Shown here: one piece after another, positions 22,939-34,600 of the stretch
How the letters are laid out: each line of letters opens with the position of its first letter
How positions within the stretch are numbered: the first letter of the stretch is position 1
Origin: Leuctra nigra
Taxonomy: Eukaryota; Arthropoda; Insecta; Plecoptera; Leuctridae
NCBI GenBank assembly: GCA_934045905.1
Contig: OW203765.1
Span: 19,221,409-19,285,408, forward strand
DNA length: 64,000 nucleotides
Direction: 5' to 3'
Notes under the pieces: generated by a model
Database searches by the model: none
Told to the model about the DNA's origin: nothing
Seen by the model: only the letters and a program-made list of their open reading frames with translations
Position numbers and translations under genes: made by a program

Positions 22939-25900
22939 ATGAATATCTTTCGGCTCTCTGGTGATTTAGCGCATCTTTTGGCTATTATTATTCTATTATT
23001 AAAGATCTGGAAGACGCGATCATGTGCAGGTAACCACTATTACTTAGTATTAGAGACTTCAAATGCCGGTTTCGTAGGTTGCAATGTCCATCATCACCTT
23101 CTCCAGCCCAAGTTGTTTATTACGCGATTGTGAGGCGTACAACCACATAGCTCGTTATCAATAATGACAGTTATCTTTTAATTTCATAGAACATCACAAT
23201 ATTACATTCCATATGCCATCCAACTCCATTACTCTATAGCTGTCAATAAAAATCCAACCTTAAAATGTTTGTCATAGGGTCAGTGACATTGATTGATTGA
23301 GCAACCCAAACAATTTTGATTGTGTAGGGATATTTTGTATCACCAATGGTATCACTCGGTAAGTAATTTGTGAACTGACTGCCTAATATTATTTCAGGAA
23401 TTTCCGGAAAGTCCCAAATCTTGTTTGCTCTTGTCTATACGACGAGATACTTGGATTTGTTGACGACGTACATTTCGCCTTACAACACGTTCATGAAGGT
23501 GATCTTCATTGGTGCTTCGTACGCAACTATCTACTTGATGTACCTGAAGTTCAAAGCTACCTACGATCATAATCATGATACTTTCCGGTATGTTGTAATT
23601 TTCCTCAACTGTTTCGTGTTATTTTTAAGTCACATTGCAGTGTTGCCAACTAACAGTGACATATTATTCCAACAGGATTGAGTTCCTGATCATTCCGTGT
23701 GTTGCTTTGGCGTTCCTGATCAACCACGACTTCTCTGTTCTTGAGGTGAGATATCTTTTGGATTAATATCGAAGTCTTGTCATACACGGATGATTTTACG
23801 AAGCAAGTGAGTGGTGGCCGCAACGTTAAAACACCATCATTCATCAATAGTTCTTCGGTCTGGGTCGTTTCGTTACAGCTAGATTTCGAAATAATGTAAT
23901 GAGTGGAGAATTGTTCTGTCCTAGTAAATTCCTGTGTTTGGAGCTCTGTGTCCTAGGATGTGATTGTTTTGTTTCAAAACACTTGGCTTTGAACAAATAT
24001 TTTCTGGCACATTGCCTTATAGAATAATGTCAGTTTCCTATTTTTGGCATCATCATGTTTACCAATTGTTTAGTTTGCAAATTGAGTAAAGTAGTACATC
24101 TTGTAGGGTGTGGTGTACAGTCAGGGAAATTAGATGGTTCATACTCTGCCTCTCTCTGACCCATATCATAAACATGTTTTTATATGGAGCAGAGAGAGAA
24201 AGAGTGTATCCATCTAATTTCCTTGACTATACAATCAAAGTAGCAAGTAGTACTATCAATGGTACTATACTGTAATGGAATAGGAAAATTGGACTGATTG
24301 TGGACGAATGGCCATGCTGACATACCTACATGTCCTATAGGACATATTAGGGACTACTAGGTAGCGAAAGGATGTTAATGGAGTCCATGAAAACGAGACC
24401 CATTGGAGAGTGGAGGGTAATGGGTTTGTTCACGCAAAACTAGTGTAGATGGCGTTGCTGTTACAAGAACTCAAAAAGCCAATCAAATGTCTATCAAATA
24501 GCCAATCAAAATACAGCTCAGCAGAAAAGGAACATTGTTAAATCTTAGCGGGAGACAGCTCTGCTGGCTCTTCACTGCTAGCGCCGCGAGTGAGAGCAAA
24601 TGGCAGTGAACAAGCCTACCTATTCATGAAGATTCACAGTTTAAAACCGAATTAGGTAAAATTTGTTTTAATTTGGAAAAGTTGACAAGCCCTTCTAGTC
24701 AACTTTCTCAGTTTTAATTTTACTATTGTACCTTAAGGATGAACCATCGCTTTGAATGACTATATTCATAACATGAGGTAAATTAATTCAGGAAACGCAT
24801 GTTTAAACTTTAAAACATAGTTTTATAATGTTATATGTTGATAATAATACGATATGAGATACGAGGAATTTTTTAACAAAGTTTTTGTAAAATAATTTTG
24901 TTAAGAATACAGCAGTGGTTTTGACTAGTTCAGTTGTCCCATGTTAAATGGCCATATACCTACTATCAAGATTTTCAAACATTTTAATGCCATTATCTCA
25001 GAAATTAAGTCGATGACAAGAGTATTTTAAGTTTTCAATGCATTCAGTATAAGTTGAAGAATATATCAATAGTTTTCTGTTGAAATTGTTGGTGCGGATT
25101 AAAAATAAGAGGAGGAGGAAGTTGGAGTGAGTTGGAGGCTGAGAGACAATGGGAAGACAGAACAAGGTAGGAGGCAATTTGTGGAACAATTGGAAGTGGA
25201 GGAAGAAGACGAGGAGGAGGAGACGCCATGCGTGGCCAGCCGGTCTCCAGTAGTCCTGCGGCCCTAGTGTTGGTGGGAACACCCACCCCCTGACCCATTA
25301 AATTGGAACCAGCGGATAGATTATTTATTATTATTAGAATAATGTAAGAAATTAATTCGTTCCCCCATAAGAGCCATGTAAAAATCTCGAACTTTGAAAA
25401 CGTTTTACATAAAAGTTAGGTCTGTAAGGTAGGTATACATTTTTTGATCTTATATTGTAGATAATACTATTAGGAACAAAATAAAATGGTTTGGAAAAAA
25501 ATTGTTGGTAGATGACCTGGCGTTGGTTCATTCTTAATGAAATCTTCAATTTAAGCTGTTTTGTTTAAAGAAATTTCCTACTGAGCTCTTGAATGAAGGC
25601 TCATTAGTCATTCCAAATCGAGGTATTATTACAAAATAATTAATGTGTATAGGTAGGTAGTAGTCAATGGTGACCAGCGACAGGCAAAGAAGATCCCACT
25701 TTAGAATTGTCATAGATTTGCCGTGTTATAGTAGGTACCTAGCTATACATTTTATAAGGAGTGTAACTACAACGAAAGTCGGGTATATTCCTCCCTGCTA
25801 GATTAGGTGGCTGTTTTATATTGATGTTAAGGTGTCTCTATATTTAGTTTCAGATGCAGGGAAATGTATTCTGAAAACACTCAAAAACGCTTGAACTATG

Positions 25901-28900
25901 ATCATCCAATTTTCCAAGAAATCCCCGCGGTGCTATTGGGGGGCCTTGCCCCCTTAACACCCCGCGGGTAGTGGTTTTCACAAAATTTTGTCTGCCCACC
26001 TACATTTTTGGTCCTTGAACCGTGCCTGAAAGCGTACTCTATGTAGGTATTCTTCAGAGCTTGACAATGGTTTTAAACTCGCTGCAGATCTTGTGGACAT
26101 TCAGCATCTACCTGGAGTCAGTGGCCATCTTGCCGCAACTCTTCCTCGTCTCGAAGACCGGCGAGGCTGAGAGCATAACTTCTCACTACTTGTTCGCTCT
26201 CGGCTCCTACCGAGGTCTCTACATCCTCAACTGGATGTACCGCTACTATGTGGAGGACCACTACGACTTGATCGCGATCATCGCTGGCATCGTGCAGACT
26301 GTGCTCTACTGCGACTTCTTCTATCTCTACATTACTAAAGGTGAGTGGGGACTTAGGAGTGACATAGACCACTTAAATACCTAATAATGTATTTATGCTA
26401 CTACTTACTTACCTATAGAAGTAGTCACTGGAAGCGTAGAGAGTAGGGGTGTGCGAATAGTGATTTTTGACTTCGAATACGAATATCGAATAATTGACCA
26501 AAATATTCCGAATATCGAATAGTTGGAACCTACATTAAAATACATACCTAATATCAATAAAAAATAAATAAAAATGGACACCAAACTTTTTTCATATGAC
26601 CAGGATGAAAGATGGCCATATAAATGAATGTACTGATTATGATGTAATATGCATATTGTTGTCATTAATCGTCACAAAAAATGAAATTAACAGGAACAAA
26701 TGGAGTATGAGGAAGGTCTTCCTGGAGGAACAATAACCTACAAATAATATCCCTTGAAATCAAAATGGCGGCCATGACAATTTTCGGTTGAAGTTTTAGA
26801 CTTTGCAGCAGTTGGCAGCATTGAAAAACACTCCCATATGAGAAATGGCGGGATTATTTTGAATTAAATGACATGAACTATTTGAAAATTTTCGAATATT
26901 CGAATTTTAGAAGTATTCGAAATTTCGAATACTTTTTTTTCGAATACCAAATCGAATATTCGAACCAAATATTTTCGAAGTATTCGAAATTTTCGAATAT
27001 TCGCACACCCCTAGTAGAGAGTGATCAAAACAAGACACAAGAGCGCCCTGAGCGAGGATTGTCTACGGACGGCGCCGGCTTTCTTCGAAACTCTTGTACC
27101 ACTCATGACACCGTGATCGGCTGAGACATTCATTACCAAAACCTTTTGCAACATCTAAAAAATTTCAGTAATTTTCAATTTTCACAAAATTGCCAAACAC
27201 AAAAAACTTGTTTCACCATAACAACTGTAACTTCACAGTAAAGAAGTTTATCGAGAATAAGTATGAACAAAGTTGTGTTCAGGATGCTAACAATGCTGCC
27301 AACCGCACTGCTCTCCTACACTCCATTGCCGCACAATTAATAAAGTCCTGGAACTTTTTGATCACCCGTTGTTATGTCAGGTGACAGGTCTGGTAAAATT
27401 CTTTAAATCCCACTGTGTTTAGCATCCATTCCATTGTATTCGGCTGAGAGATACCGAAATTCTGGTGAAAAACCATCCCCACTCCACCTTTCTGAGAGAA
27501 GTACAAAATTTTGTGATACTACACTTGCAGTGACTACTATACCTATTATAGTTTAAACACAGAGAAGACATGCCATTACATTTACTTTAAATTGTTATGA
27601 GCCTCCATGGTACTCTTATGGCACTTTCTCTGTGTGTGTTTTTTGTTGTTGCCAGCAGGGCCCAGGTTAAACCATTCAACCGTTTTGTCTTAAATTTTGT
27701 ACACACAGTTAATTTCATATGGTCTCGTGCCTGTATTTTTTTAACGAGATCCTGCGGTGTTTTGAAAATTAAAAAGGAACTATTTGACCGTTTAACTTAA
27801 AAGACTTTGCAAGGTCATCGAGTCCAGCATAAAAGGTATTTGTGACAATTTTCAGACTAATCTGTCGCTATTTTCAAAAGCTACATGTTACAGACATTTT
27901 ATGCTTGCTTGGAAATATTTTGTGATTGTCAAATTTCTTGCAGGAAATTGTAGATAATGTCAGATATTTAATATTTTAAATATTATCTCGGTGGCTCTGC
28001 TTTCTAAGAAAAATCATATGCAGTATTATTTCCAGACACCTTAGTCCCTGTTTTACCTATTGTTGAAACAGGGACTAAGGTATCTGGAAATCAAGCCCGG
28101 ATAATATTTAAAATGGTCTATTTTATCAATGCATCTTCAACGTAATTTTGTTTTGGATCATTCCAAGGTCAGTAGAGCAGAATCTAGCAAACACATATAC
28201 AGTAAACCCTCATTATTTCGAATTTCAATAATTCGAATTTAGGGGTAAATTCGAACTAGGTGGATGGGCCCAGTGTTCAGTATAGGCTTTACAATGTGAA
28301 ATGATTTTGATAAATCGAATTTTAGGTTATTTCGAAATTCGAACTGAATTTTTGTCCCAGCCCATGTTATTACTTGCATACAGTTGTTTTAATTCGAACT
28401 TTGCAAAAGGATTGATACAATAATTGCGAAAAAACTTCGAAAAAACAAACACAAACTATACATTTCCAATGTTTCCAATGGCGTCACGTTACAAAGAGAG
28501 TAGTCAAACTGCTTTCTGTAGTGGTGGGGTGGGGAAAGTGTAGGTCTAGTCTCTTTCGTATACAGGTCTGCCAGCCCTGGAACACTTTAGGCGGGAATAT
28601 TCAAACTTCATTTAAGTTTTTGAAAGCTTTTGGCCGCTTGTAGGACTTAGCTTTTGAAGGCAAAAAATAATGAAACAACTTCGCGTTATATTCGGATAAA
28701 AAAAGTATGTAACTAGGTATTTAAATTTTTTATTTTTTTGTGTGCATATTTTGAACTTTTTTAATTCGAACTGGGATTTTTTGGGTCCCCTTGAATTCGA
28801 ATTAACGAGGGCTTACTGTACTAAGTCTCCCGTCCGACCGGGTAGCTCAGTTGGTCCCGGGTTCGAGCCCCGGTTCGGTCGGATATTTTTCACAATGCAC

Positions 28901-29769
28901 ATCCCTGCCTTCCATCCTGACTCCATGGAAGCTTTCCACACAAATTAACATTCTCATCATTCGAAGCAACTAGTTCAGTCGAGTAAAAGAGGGTTTCGCA
29001 CGCAAGTGTAAAGAGACATAGTAGGTCTGTTTGGCTACCCTGCCAAAAGCTACAGCAAACTGCCACAAGCTACAGAGGAACGATCTGATTGGATGATGTA
29101 TGCTTATGGCAGTTTGCTATAGCTTTTGGCAGGGTAAACAAACAGACCTAGTGACAGCATCGTCACCGGTGATATGACAGTTCGTAGTGAGCATTCTCTA
29201 CCTTCATTCGATTCTCTTAGAAGGTCCCGGGTTCGCTTTGGATTTTTCACAACGCTCATCCCTTCCTACCATGACTTCTATTGTCCGTATCTCAAGAAAT
29301 TGATCAGAAAATGAAGGCCCTATGAGTATGACTAAATAAATATCCGATATTGCGATATGTTGACAATCTACAAATGGCTGGATCCATGCATCACAACAAC
29401 AGAGTTTTGTGGATGTATAGTGTCAGAGCAGATGTTTGAACACAACTTCTACCTACCCCTACCATCGCCAGGCTAATTTTGTATTAGGTCTTCATATTTA
29501 GGTACCGTTTTTTTAGTAGGTAGTCCTAATCAACCAACTGTATTTAAATCAAAAATTATTTTTATTGTCATCTCTGAGCTATTATGCAGACCTAATGGCA
29601 GTTTAGTTCATAGTCGGTGACGTCTATGGCAAAGAATGGAGTAGGTACACCTATTTAAAAGGTTGATTCACCCATATTTGATTATTTGACCAACCCTCCT
29701 GGAACCTAATCTAATAAACTCTTCTCTTTTTCAGTGTTGAAGGGCAAGAAGCTGCAACTACCCGCCTAA
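22939..29769 (+). CDS. KdelR: KDEL receptor (ER lumen protein-retaining receptor)
   Basis: Five coding exons: 22939-23029, 23398-23587, 23676-23745, 26088-26340 and 29735-29769, all with GT..AG borders. They join in frame to a 212-residue protein, the usual family length. The receptor is a seven-helix Golgi/ERGIC membrane protein that binds escaped ER proteins through their C-terminal KDEL-type tail at acidic pH and returns them to the ER in COPI vesicles. The start [20 protein letters not shown] matches the family N terminus. Conserved blocks SRSCAG-type 'RSCAGISGKSQ', '[14 protein letters not shown]', '[19 protein letters not shown]' and '[16 protein letters not shown]' follow, and the protein ends in the cytoplasmic COPI-binding type tail [12 protein letters not shown]. 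The last intron (3.4 kb) holds a hAT and a pogo-type element; intron 3 holds an RTE tail. The identification is from family knowledge and is essentially certain. Confidence 0.97.
24118..24229. mobile_element. TA-flanked MITE in KDEL receptor intron 3
   Basis: A 112-bp element with inverted ends CAGTCAGGGAAATTAGATGG and its near complement is flanked by TA on both sides, as for Tc1/mariner-type MITEs. The interior is a palindromic 'ctctct/agagag' stretch. Confidence 0.6.
25070..25325 (+). mobile_element. 3' tail of an RTE-type non-LTR retrotransposon
   Basis: The + frame ends in an acidic run (EEEDEEEET) followed by [13 protein letters not shown], the counterpart of the EEEEEPSLAS and [17 protein letters not shown] ends of the RTE copies at 41.1 kb and 34.2 kb. 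A (TTA)n tail follows at about 25320. It is a heavily 5'-truncated insertion in intron 3 of the KDEL receptor gene. Confidence 0.6.
26444..27013. mobile_element. hAT-type MITE in KDEL receptor intron 4, 570 bp
   Basis: Ends TAGGGGTGTGCGAATA and the exact complement TATTCGCACACCCCTA are flanked by the 8-bp duplication GTAGAGAG (26436-26443 and 27014-27021). Both subterminal zones are filled with 'ttcgaat' words, which produce the low-complexity frames on both strands. No transposase is encoded. Confidence 0.88.
27550..28140 (+). repeat. Degraded Helentron-like fragment
   Basis: The region contains internal words of the Helentron-like family ('aaaccattcaaccgttttgtctt', 'acaattttcagactaatctg' context) in + orientation but lacks both termini. 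A short perfect inverted pair 'ccttagtccctgtt'/'aacagggactaagg' is at 28042-28081. Confidence 0.45.
28200..28818. mobile_element. pogo/Tigger-type MITE in KDEL receptor intron 4, 619 bp
   Basis: Left end CAGTAAACCCTCATTATTTC and right end ATTAACGAGGGCTTACTG are inverted partners, flanked by TA at 28198-28199 and 28819-28820. The CAGT..CCTC..TTCGAAT type of end with TA duplication is characteristic of pogo/Tigger elements. The interior carries 'ttcgaa' words and no transposase. Confidence 0.8.
28833..28883 (+). tRNA. tRNA-like remnant lacking the anticodon arm
   Basis: Fifty-one bases retain an 8-bp acceptor-type stem (TCCGACCG with CGGTCGGA), an A box (TAGCTCAGTTGG) and a T arm with a 5-bp stem CCGGG/CCCGG around the loop TTCGAGC (B box GGTTCGAGCCC). 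The D-loop 3' part, anticodon arm and variable loop are missing: the A box runs straight into the T arm. It is therefore a deleted tRNA or SINE head and cannot be a standard tRNA. It starts 13 bases after the TA duplication of the pogo-type element. Confidence 0.55.
29022..29150. mobile_element. Short palindromic MITE in KDEL receptor intron 4
   Basis: The outer words 'taggtctgttt' and 'aaacagaccta' and inner 'ccctgccaaaagct'/'agcttttggcaggg' are inverted complements over 129 bp. The whole copy can fold into one hairpin. Confidence 0.55.
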
Positions 29770-30112
29770 GTCGCTAGCAACAGCACTACCAACCCGACTT
29801 TGTGCCGAGGTTTTTGTTGAATTACTTTCATGTTTGTCGTACCAGCACCTCCTTACTACATCTCTATTTGTTTTTTATGATGACGTTTTGCGTTACATGC
29901 GGTTGTGCTGTTTTACGCAACAAACCTTGCTCATTTCATGAGCATTTTTTTTTGTCGGTAGGTAGGTACTAATTTTCAAAGTATGATGATGTAGGTATTG
30001 TGTTGATAAAAGTAGTAAATACCATTGCTTATTAATTGCCTCTTTATTATCAGAACAAGTGTGATTGCATAAGATTTGTTATTTCGCTGACAGTTACATT
30101 ATATTGTATTTA

Positions 30113-30118
30113 AATAAA
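30113..30118 (+). terminator. Candidate polyadenylation signal for the KDEL receptor gene
   Basis: AATAAA lies about 345 bases after the stop codon, before the KLHL18 duplication block starts at about 30367. Confidence 0.45.
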
Positions 30119-30366
30119 TCCAAATACTTAATTTAGTACGAAATCATTCCTACAAAATTGTTGCGGCGTCTTGAAACTTGCCAAATAATCCTTCTAGGTC
30201 GATAGTAAACAATTGTTTCTCAAACCTGCGCTAACTTGGGAAGGAGTCCGATACTGTGATATGCTACAATCTCATTCCGAGATAGAGTATTCATTAGTTG
30301 ACAAGACTTATTCCTGACTTGGGCCTGGTTTCACAGGTGAAGTGTGAGTGGTTTAGTTAAGATTAA

Positions 30367-31330
30367 AGTTCAAATTTTATTTAAAAGTTGTATAAATTCA
30401 AACACAGTCCTATTTATACCTATTGGATGATTCGCTCCATGTTTATTCCTAGATTTTGCTTTGCTCTGTACCTAATACTGTAGGTACTTTATAATAGTAA
30501 TTATGCCTAGGTAAATTCAATGTTAAACAATGACAGGCTAAGCTATTCTTTTCGTACAAAGGTAATAATATATTATATTAATTAAATTAAGATATAAAAA
30601 ATGTATCTAGGATTTTACGTAATAGAAAATGTTAAAAAATCTATTATAGTAGTAATTTAATCTATTATTCCTTGTTCTGATGATACATCTCCCATCCTTT
30701 TATCAGTGGTGGCGCCAGAAAATATATTGTAGGGGAAAGGAGCAGGGACAAAAACTAAATATAGTAAATGATGATATTATAAAAAAAGCTGCTGGCGCAT
30801 TTTGACTTGTGACACCCGTAGCGGTGGCGGGGGGCAACTACATCCCCCTCCCCAACCCCCCTTAAAATAAAAATATGAAATCTTTATTACCAAAAAAACT
30901 AGGCTATATCCAAAGAAAATGATTTTTCTCCCTATTGAAAAAACAGACAACATTCATTTTCGGTTAATATTTACAATATTTTGCTTGTAAATGGGAAAAA
31001 TCAAAGTTTGAATTCGAGACATTTGCGTTCAAATAATAGTGAATAGTAGGATAAAAACACTCGGTGTAAAAATAGTATTTTTACACTGAGTAAAAACACT
31101 TATAAAAAAAAACGGAAGATATCTAAAAATTCAGTACTGAAAAGAAGTGATATTTCTATTACCTACACGATGCGTCAAGTATTTTTTTGATTTTTAAGTT
31201 ACAGTGTTGCCTTGGCCATTTTTTGAAATCACTACCTTGCCAGTGCTGAATTTTAGATTTCTTCAAATTTTTTTATTTGGAAGAGAATTTTTTGGTATTT
31301 TTACACATGGAGTTTTTTTGGGGGGGATTT
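30367..31330. repeat. 5' part of the KLHL18 duplication block, copy 1
   Basis: From about 30367 the sequence is repeated from 37077. The match runs to about 30590 (=37318), is interrupted there in the second copy by a 5-kb mariner-like composite, and resumes at about 42430-43270 and again at 45808-45872. This defines the upstream edge of a segmental duplication that includes the KLHL18-like gene but not the KDEL receptor coding part. Confidence 0.8.
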
Positions 31331-31624
31331 ATAATTACGCAAGCTCGCAAAAGATGTACCTTTATTTATTTTAACACCATACATTTTGAAGAATGTTCAT
31401 GTGTTTTTCTGTAGTTTTCTGTAATGTTGATAAGAATGTTCTTTCTCATTTTATTTTAAACATAAACCCGCCATCTTCAAGCGTTCGGATTGGCTGTGTA
31501 AATTCCACGGCCTTCTTGTTGTAATTCTAATTTTCCCGCCTCAAAATCCAAGTTGGTCACTTAGTGAAAGAGCTGAAAGTTATTATAGGTTAAGGATATC
31601 TCCTGTTGTCAGAGATTAATCGAA

Positions 31625-34600
31625 ATGGACCTTATTAATGACGAATTTGTCCTTTACCAGCCGGAATATTTACGTTCTAAAGTATTTCCGATAATGGATC
31701 AGTTAAGAAAAGAAGGAGAGTTCTGCGATGTCACGCTGAAGGTAAGGGTGCTCGCTACTTGTTGAATCACTTTGTGACTTTGAACAGATTACTACAACCT
31801 AGTACCTAGGTCCTGTCGTTGGTCCTAAATACCTAGTTCTGGTTGAGTGACAATCAAATATTTCATTTCCTGCAGTGCATATTCTTCGTGCTCTAATATA
31901 TTTCTTTCTTACAACTGCTATCTTCTGTTCAGGTAGGGGATAAATCATTCGGCGCACATCGCATCATATTAGCCGCAGCCATCCCCTACTTTCATGCCAT
32001 GTTTACCAATAACATGGCTGAGCGCAGTCAAAAGGATATAGCAATTCAAGGGATCGATGCAATGTAAGAAGAACTATTCATTTAAGTGTTCAATCTCTTG
32101 GTTAGTGACTTGTTATGTCAAACCAGTGGTACTCAACCTGCGGCCCGCGGGACTAAATTTTGTGGCCCCCCAGTTGATGTTTCAAATACCTATTTATTCA
32201 CAAAATGTGACCATCTGAAAAAATGATATTAAAAAAAATCTAATTTCATTTGAGACATAATATTTTGAGAGTGTCATGTTATGATCCACGCATCAGGCTG
32301 AAAATTCGACGAAAGTTACTTCAATGAAACTTCATTACTTGTTGCAACAAAAATTAAGCCATTTACCAATTCCGAAAATTGTAAAAAGTGTGTGGTTTGG
32401 CGTGTGGAACATTGTTCGATTCGTTTCATAATAAACAAAAGACACTGAATGAACCAGGCACGTAGGAAGGATCACTTATAAATTTGCTTCAATTCTAAAA
32501 AAAACGCCCTGCGGGGCAACAATTGGAAGGTACAATCTTATCATTCTACTACAAGCTATTACTCACTACAAAGAAATGAAATTCATTCATATTCCCAGCG
32601 TGTTGCCAGCAGATATATAAGGGTCAAATTTGAACGGCGGCATTTAGTTCAGCCTTGAAGTAGTGCGGTAAGGGCCTCGGTTAGAGGGGAAGGGGTGAAA
32701 GCATAACAGCTGATAGCAGCATTCTGAAGACCTGACATAAAAGTAAATACCTAGACAACACAACTGGTAATTGACAACAGTTTTGAGTATGACAAGAGTC
32801 AGCACTTTTTGCTATTAAACGTTTACCAACGTTGATGTTTACTTGATGTGTAACCGTTTAACCCCCTATACCTTAGAGTAATACCTATACCTTACCACCA
32901 AATACCTGCATGTATGCTTGTAAAAAGGATCAATACAATAACAATAACCTGAATTAAAAAACTCAATGTTTATTTTGATTTGATTGATTTTCAGAGCGTT
33001 GGCCGACACAATGGACTTGACACTCTTAGTCGAAGCTGCAGACAAATATGTGGATGAACACTTCCATGACGTCGCCATGTCCGAGGAATATCTCTCTCTC
33101 TCTCCATCTGATCTGCTCGACATCGTGCGTCGCAACCAACTCCAGATCATCTCCGAGGAGCAAGTGTTCGAGGCCGTCATGCGATGGGTGAAGGAAGATT
33201 CTTCTGTCCGACGTAAAGATCTCCCTCAGCTCCTGGCCCAAGTCCGAATGCCGTTGCTGAGTCCGCAGTACCTTGCCGATCGCGTGTCAACCGAGCAGCT
33301 CGTGCGTTCTTCCCATCTGTGTCGAGACCTCATCGAAGAAGCAAGAAATTACCAACTTATGCCCGAACGCCGACCGCAGCTTCAAAGCTTCTGCTCTCAG
33401 CCTAGATGCTGCAACATGGGTTACATTTTCGCAGTGTTTAACGATGGCAACATAGAATTGTTCGATAATTCCACGAGAGAGTGGCAACTCGGACAGCCGA
33501 TGAGTGTGGCAGTCTTTGGCACAGCAGTTGCCGTGCTTCGCAACAAACTCTATGTGTGCGGTGGTCGTCAGGCCGACGGGGATGGAGATCCGCTCTCTAC
33601 AGTGGAGGTCTTTGATCCACAACAACGCATTTGGAGCCAAGTTGCACCGATGCAAGCCGAACGTGCAGAATGTAGTGCTGCATCTTTAAATGGCAAACTT
33701 TACGTCTGCGGTGCAGATGGCACGGCAATACCCGATGCAGAAATCTACGATCCAGACAAAGACGAGTGGACAGTTTTACCACAAATGATTGAAAGTCGAT
33801 CAGGCGCAAGTGTTGTCTCTTTTAATGGACAAATATATGTGCTTGGAGGATATGATGATTATGTCTTCAATTCAGTGGAGAGATTTGATCCTGCACTAGG
33901 GACCTGGTCGTTAGTTGTGCCGATGCTCACCAAGAGGCACTTTCATGGCGCCGCTGTTTTCAACGGCAAACTGTACGTTTGCGGTGGTGCTGAACATCAA
34001 TCTTTCATAAACCCCACTGCTCTTCAGACTGTGGAGGTATACGATCCAAAATGCAACAAGTACGTTGGCACTCATTTCAAATTTAGTTTTTTTTCCACTA
34101 ATTGTTCACTTGTGAACAATTATAATAATAATCTTCTTCTGGTTCCGACAATGTTGTCAGGTCAGACAGTGGGAGCTCCCACTGGGTCTAGGGCCTCGGA
34201 TCTCTTCCAAACCGGCTGGCCAGGCCTGTTCATCCTCCTCCTCCTCTTCTTCATCCTCGTCACCTTCCTCCAACTTCTCCACCAGCGCCCTCCAGATCCT
34301 CCTGTCCTCCCACCACTTATCTGCTTCCACTTTCTGCCACCTTTGCTGCCTGTCCTCCACGTCTTCTCTGATAAGACCACTCCACTTCTCTCTTGGTCTC
34401 CCCACTCTTCTTCTTCCCACCACTGTTTCTTCAAACTCCTGTCTTGGTATTCTCTTGAGATCCATTCTTTTCATGTGTCCAAACCAACGCAATCTCTCTC
34501 TACCAATCTTGTAACTCAAACTTTCCACTCCCAGCTCCTTCCTAATACAACGGCTTCTCAACCTGTCCATCTTTGTTACTCCCTTCACACTTCTTAGGAA

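Noticed and set aside
23394..23576. Minus-strand frames over the KDEL receptor exons
   Set aside because: Shadows of the real + strand exons, which match the family throughout.
34060..34597. Extension of the KLHL18 copy 1 Kelch exon to a 537-codon frame
   Set aside because: The C-terminal part after the donor at 34060 is intron plus the antisense strand of an RTE element; true continuation is the exon at 36382.
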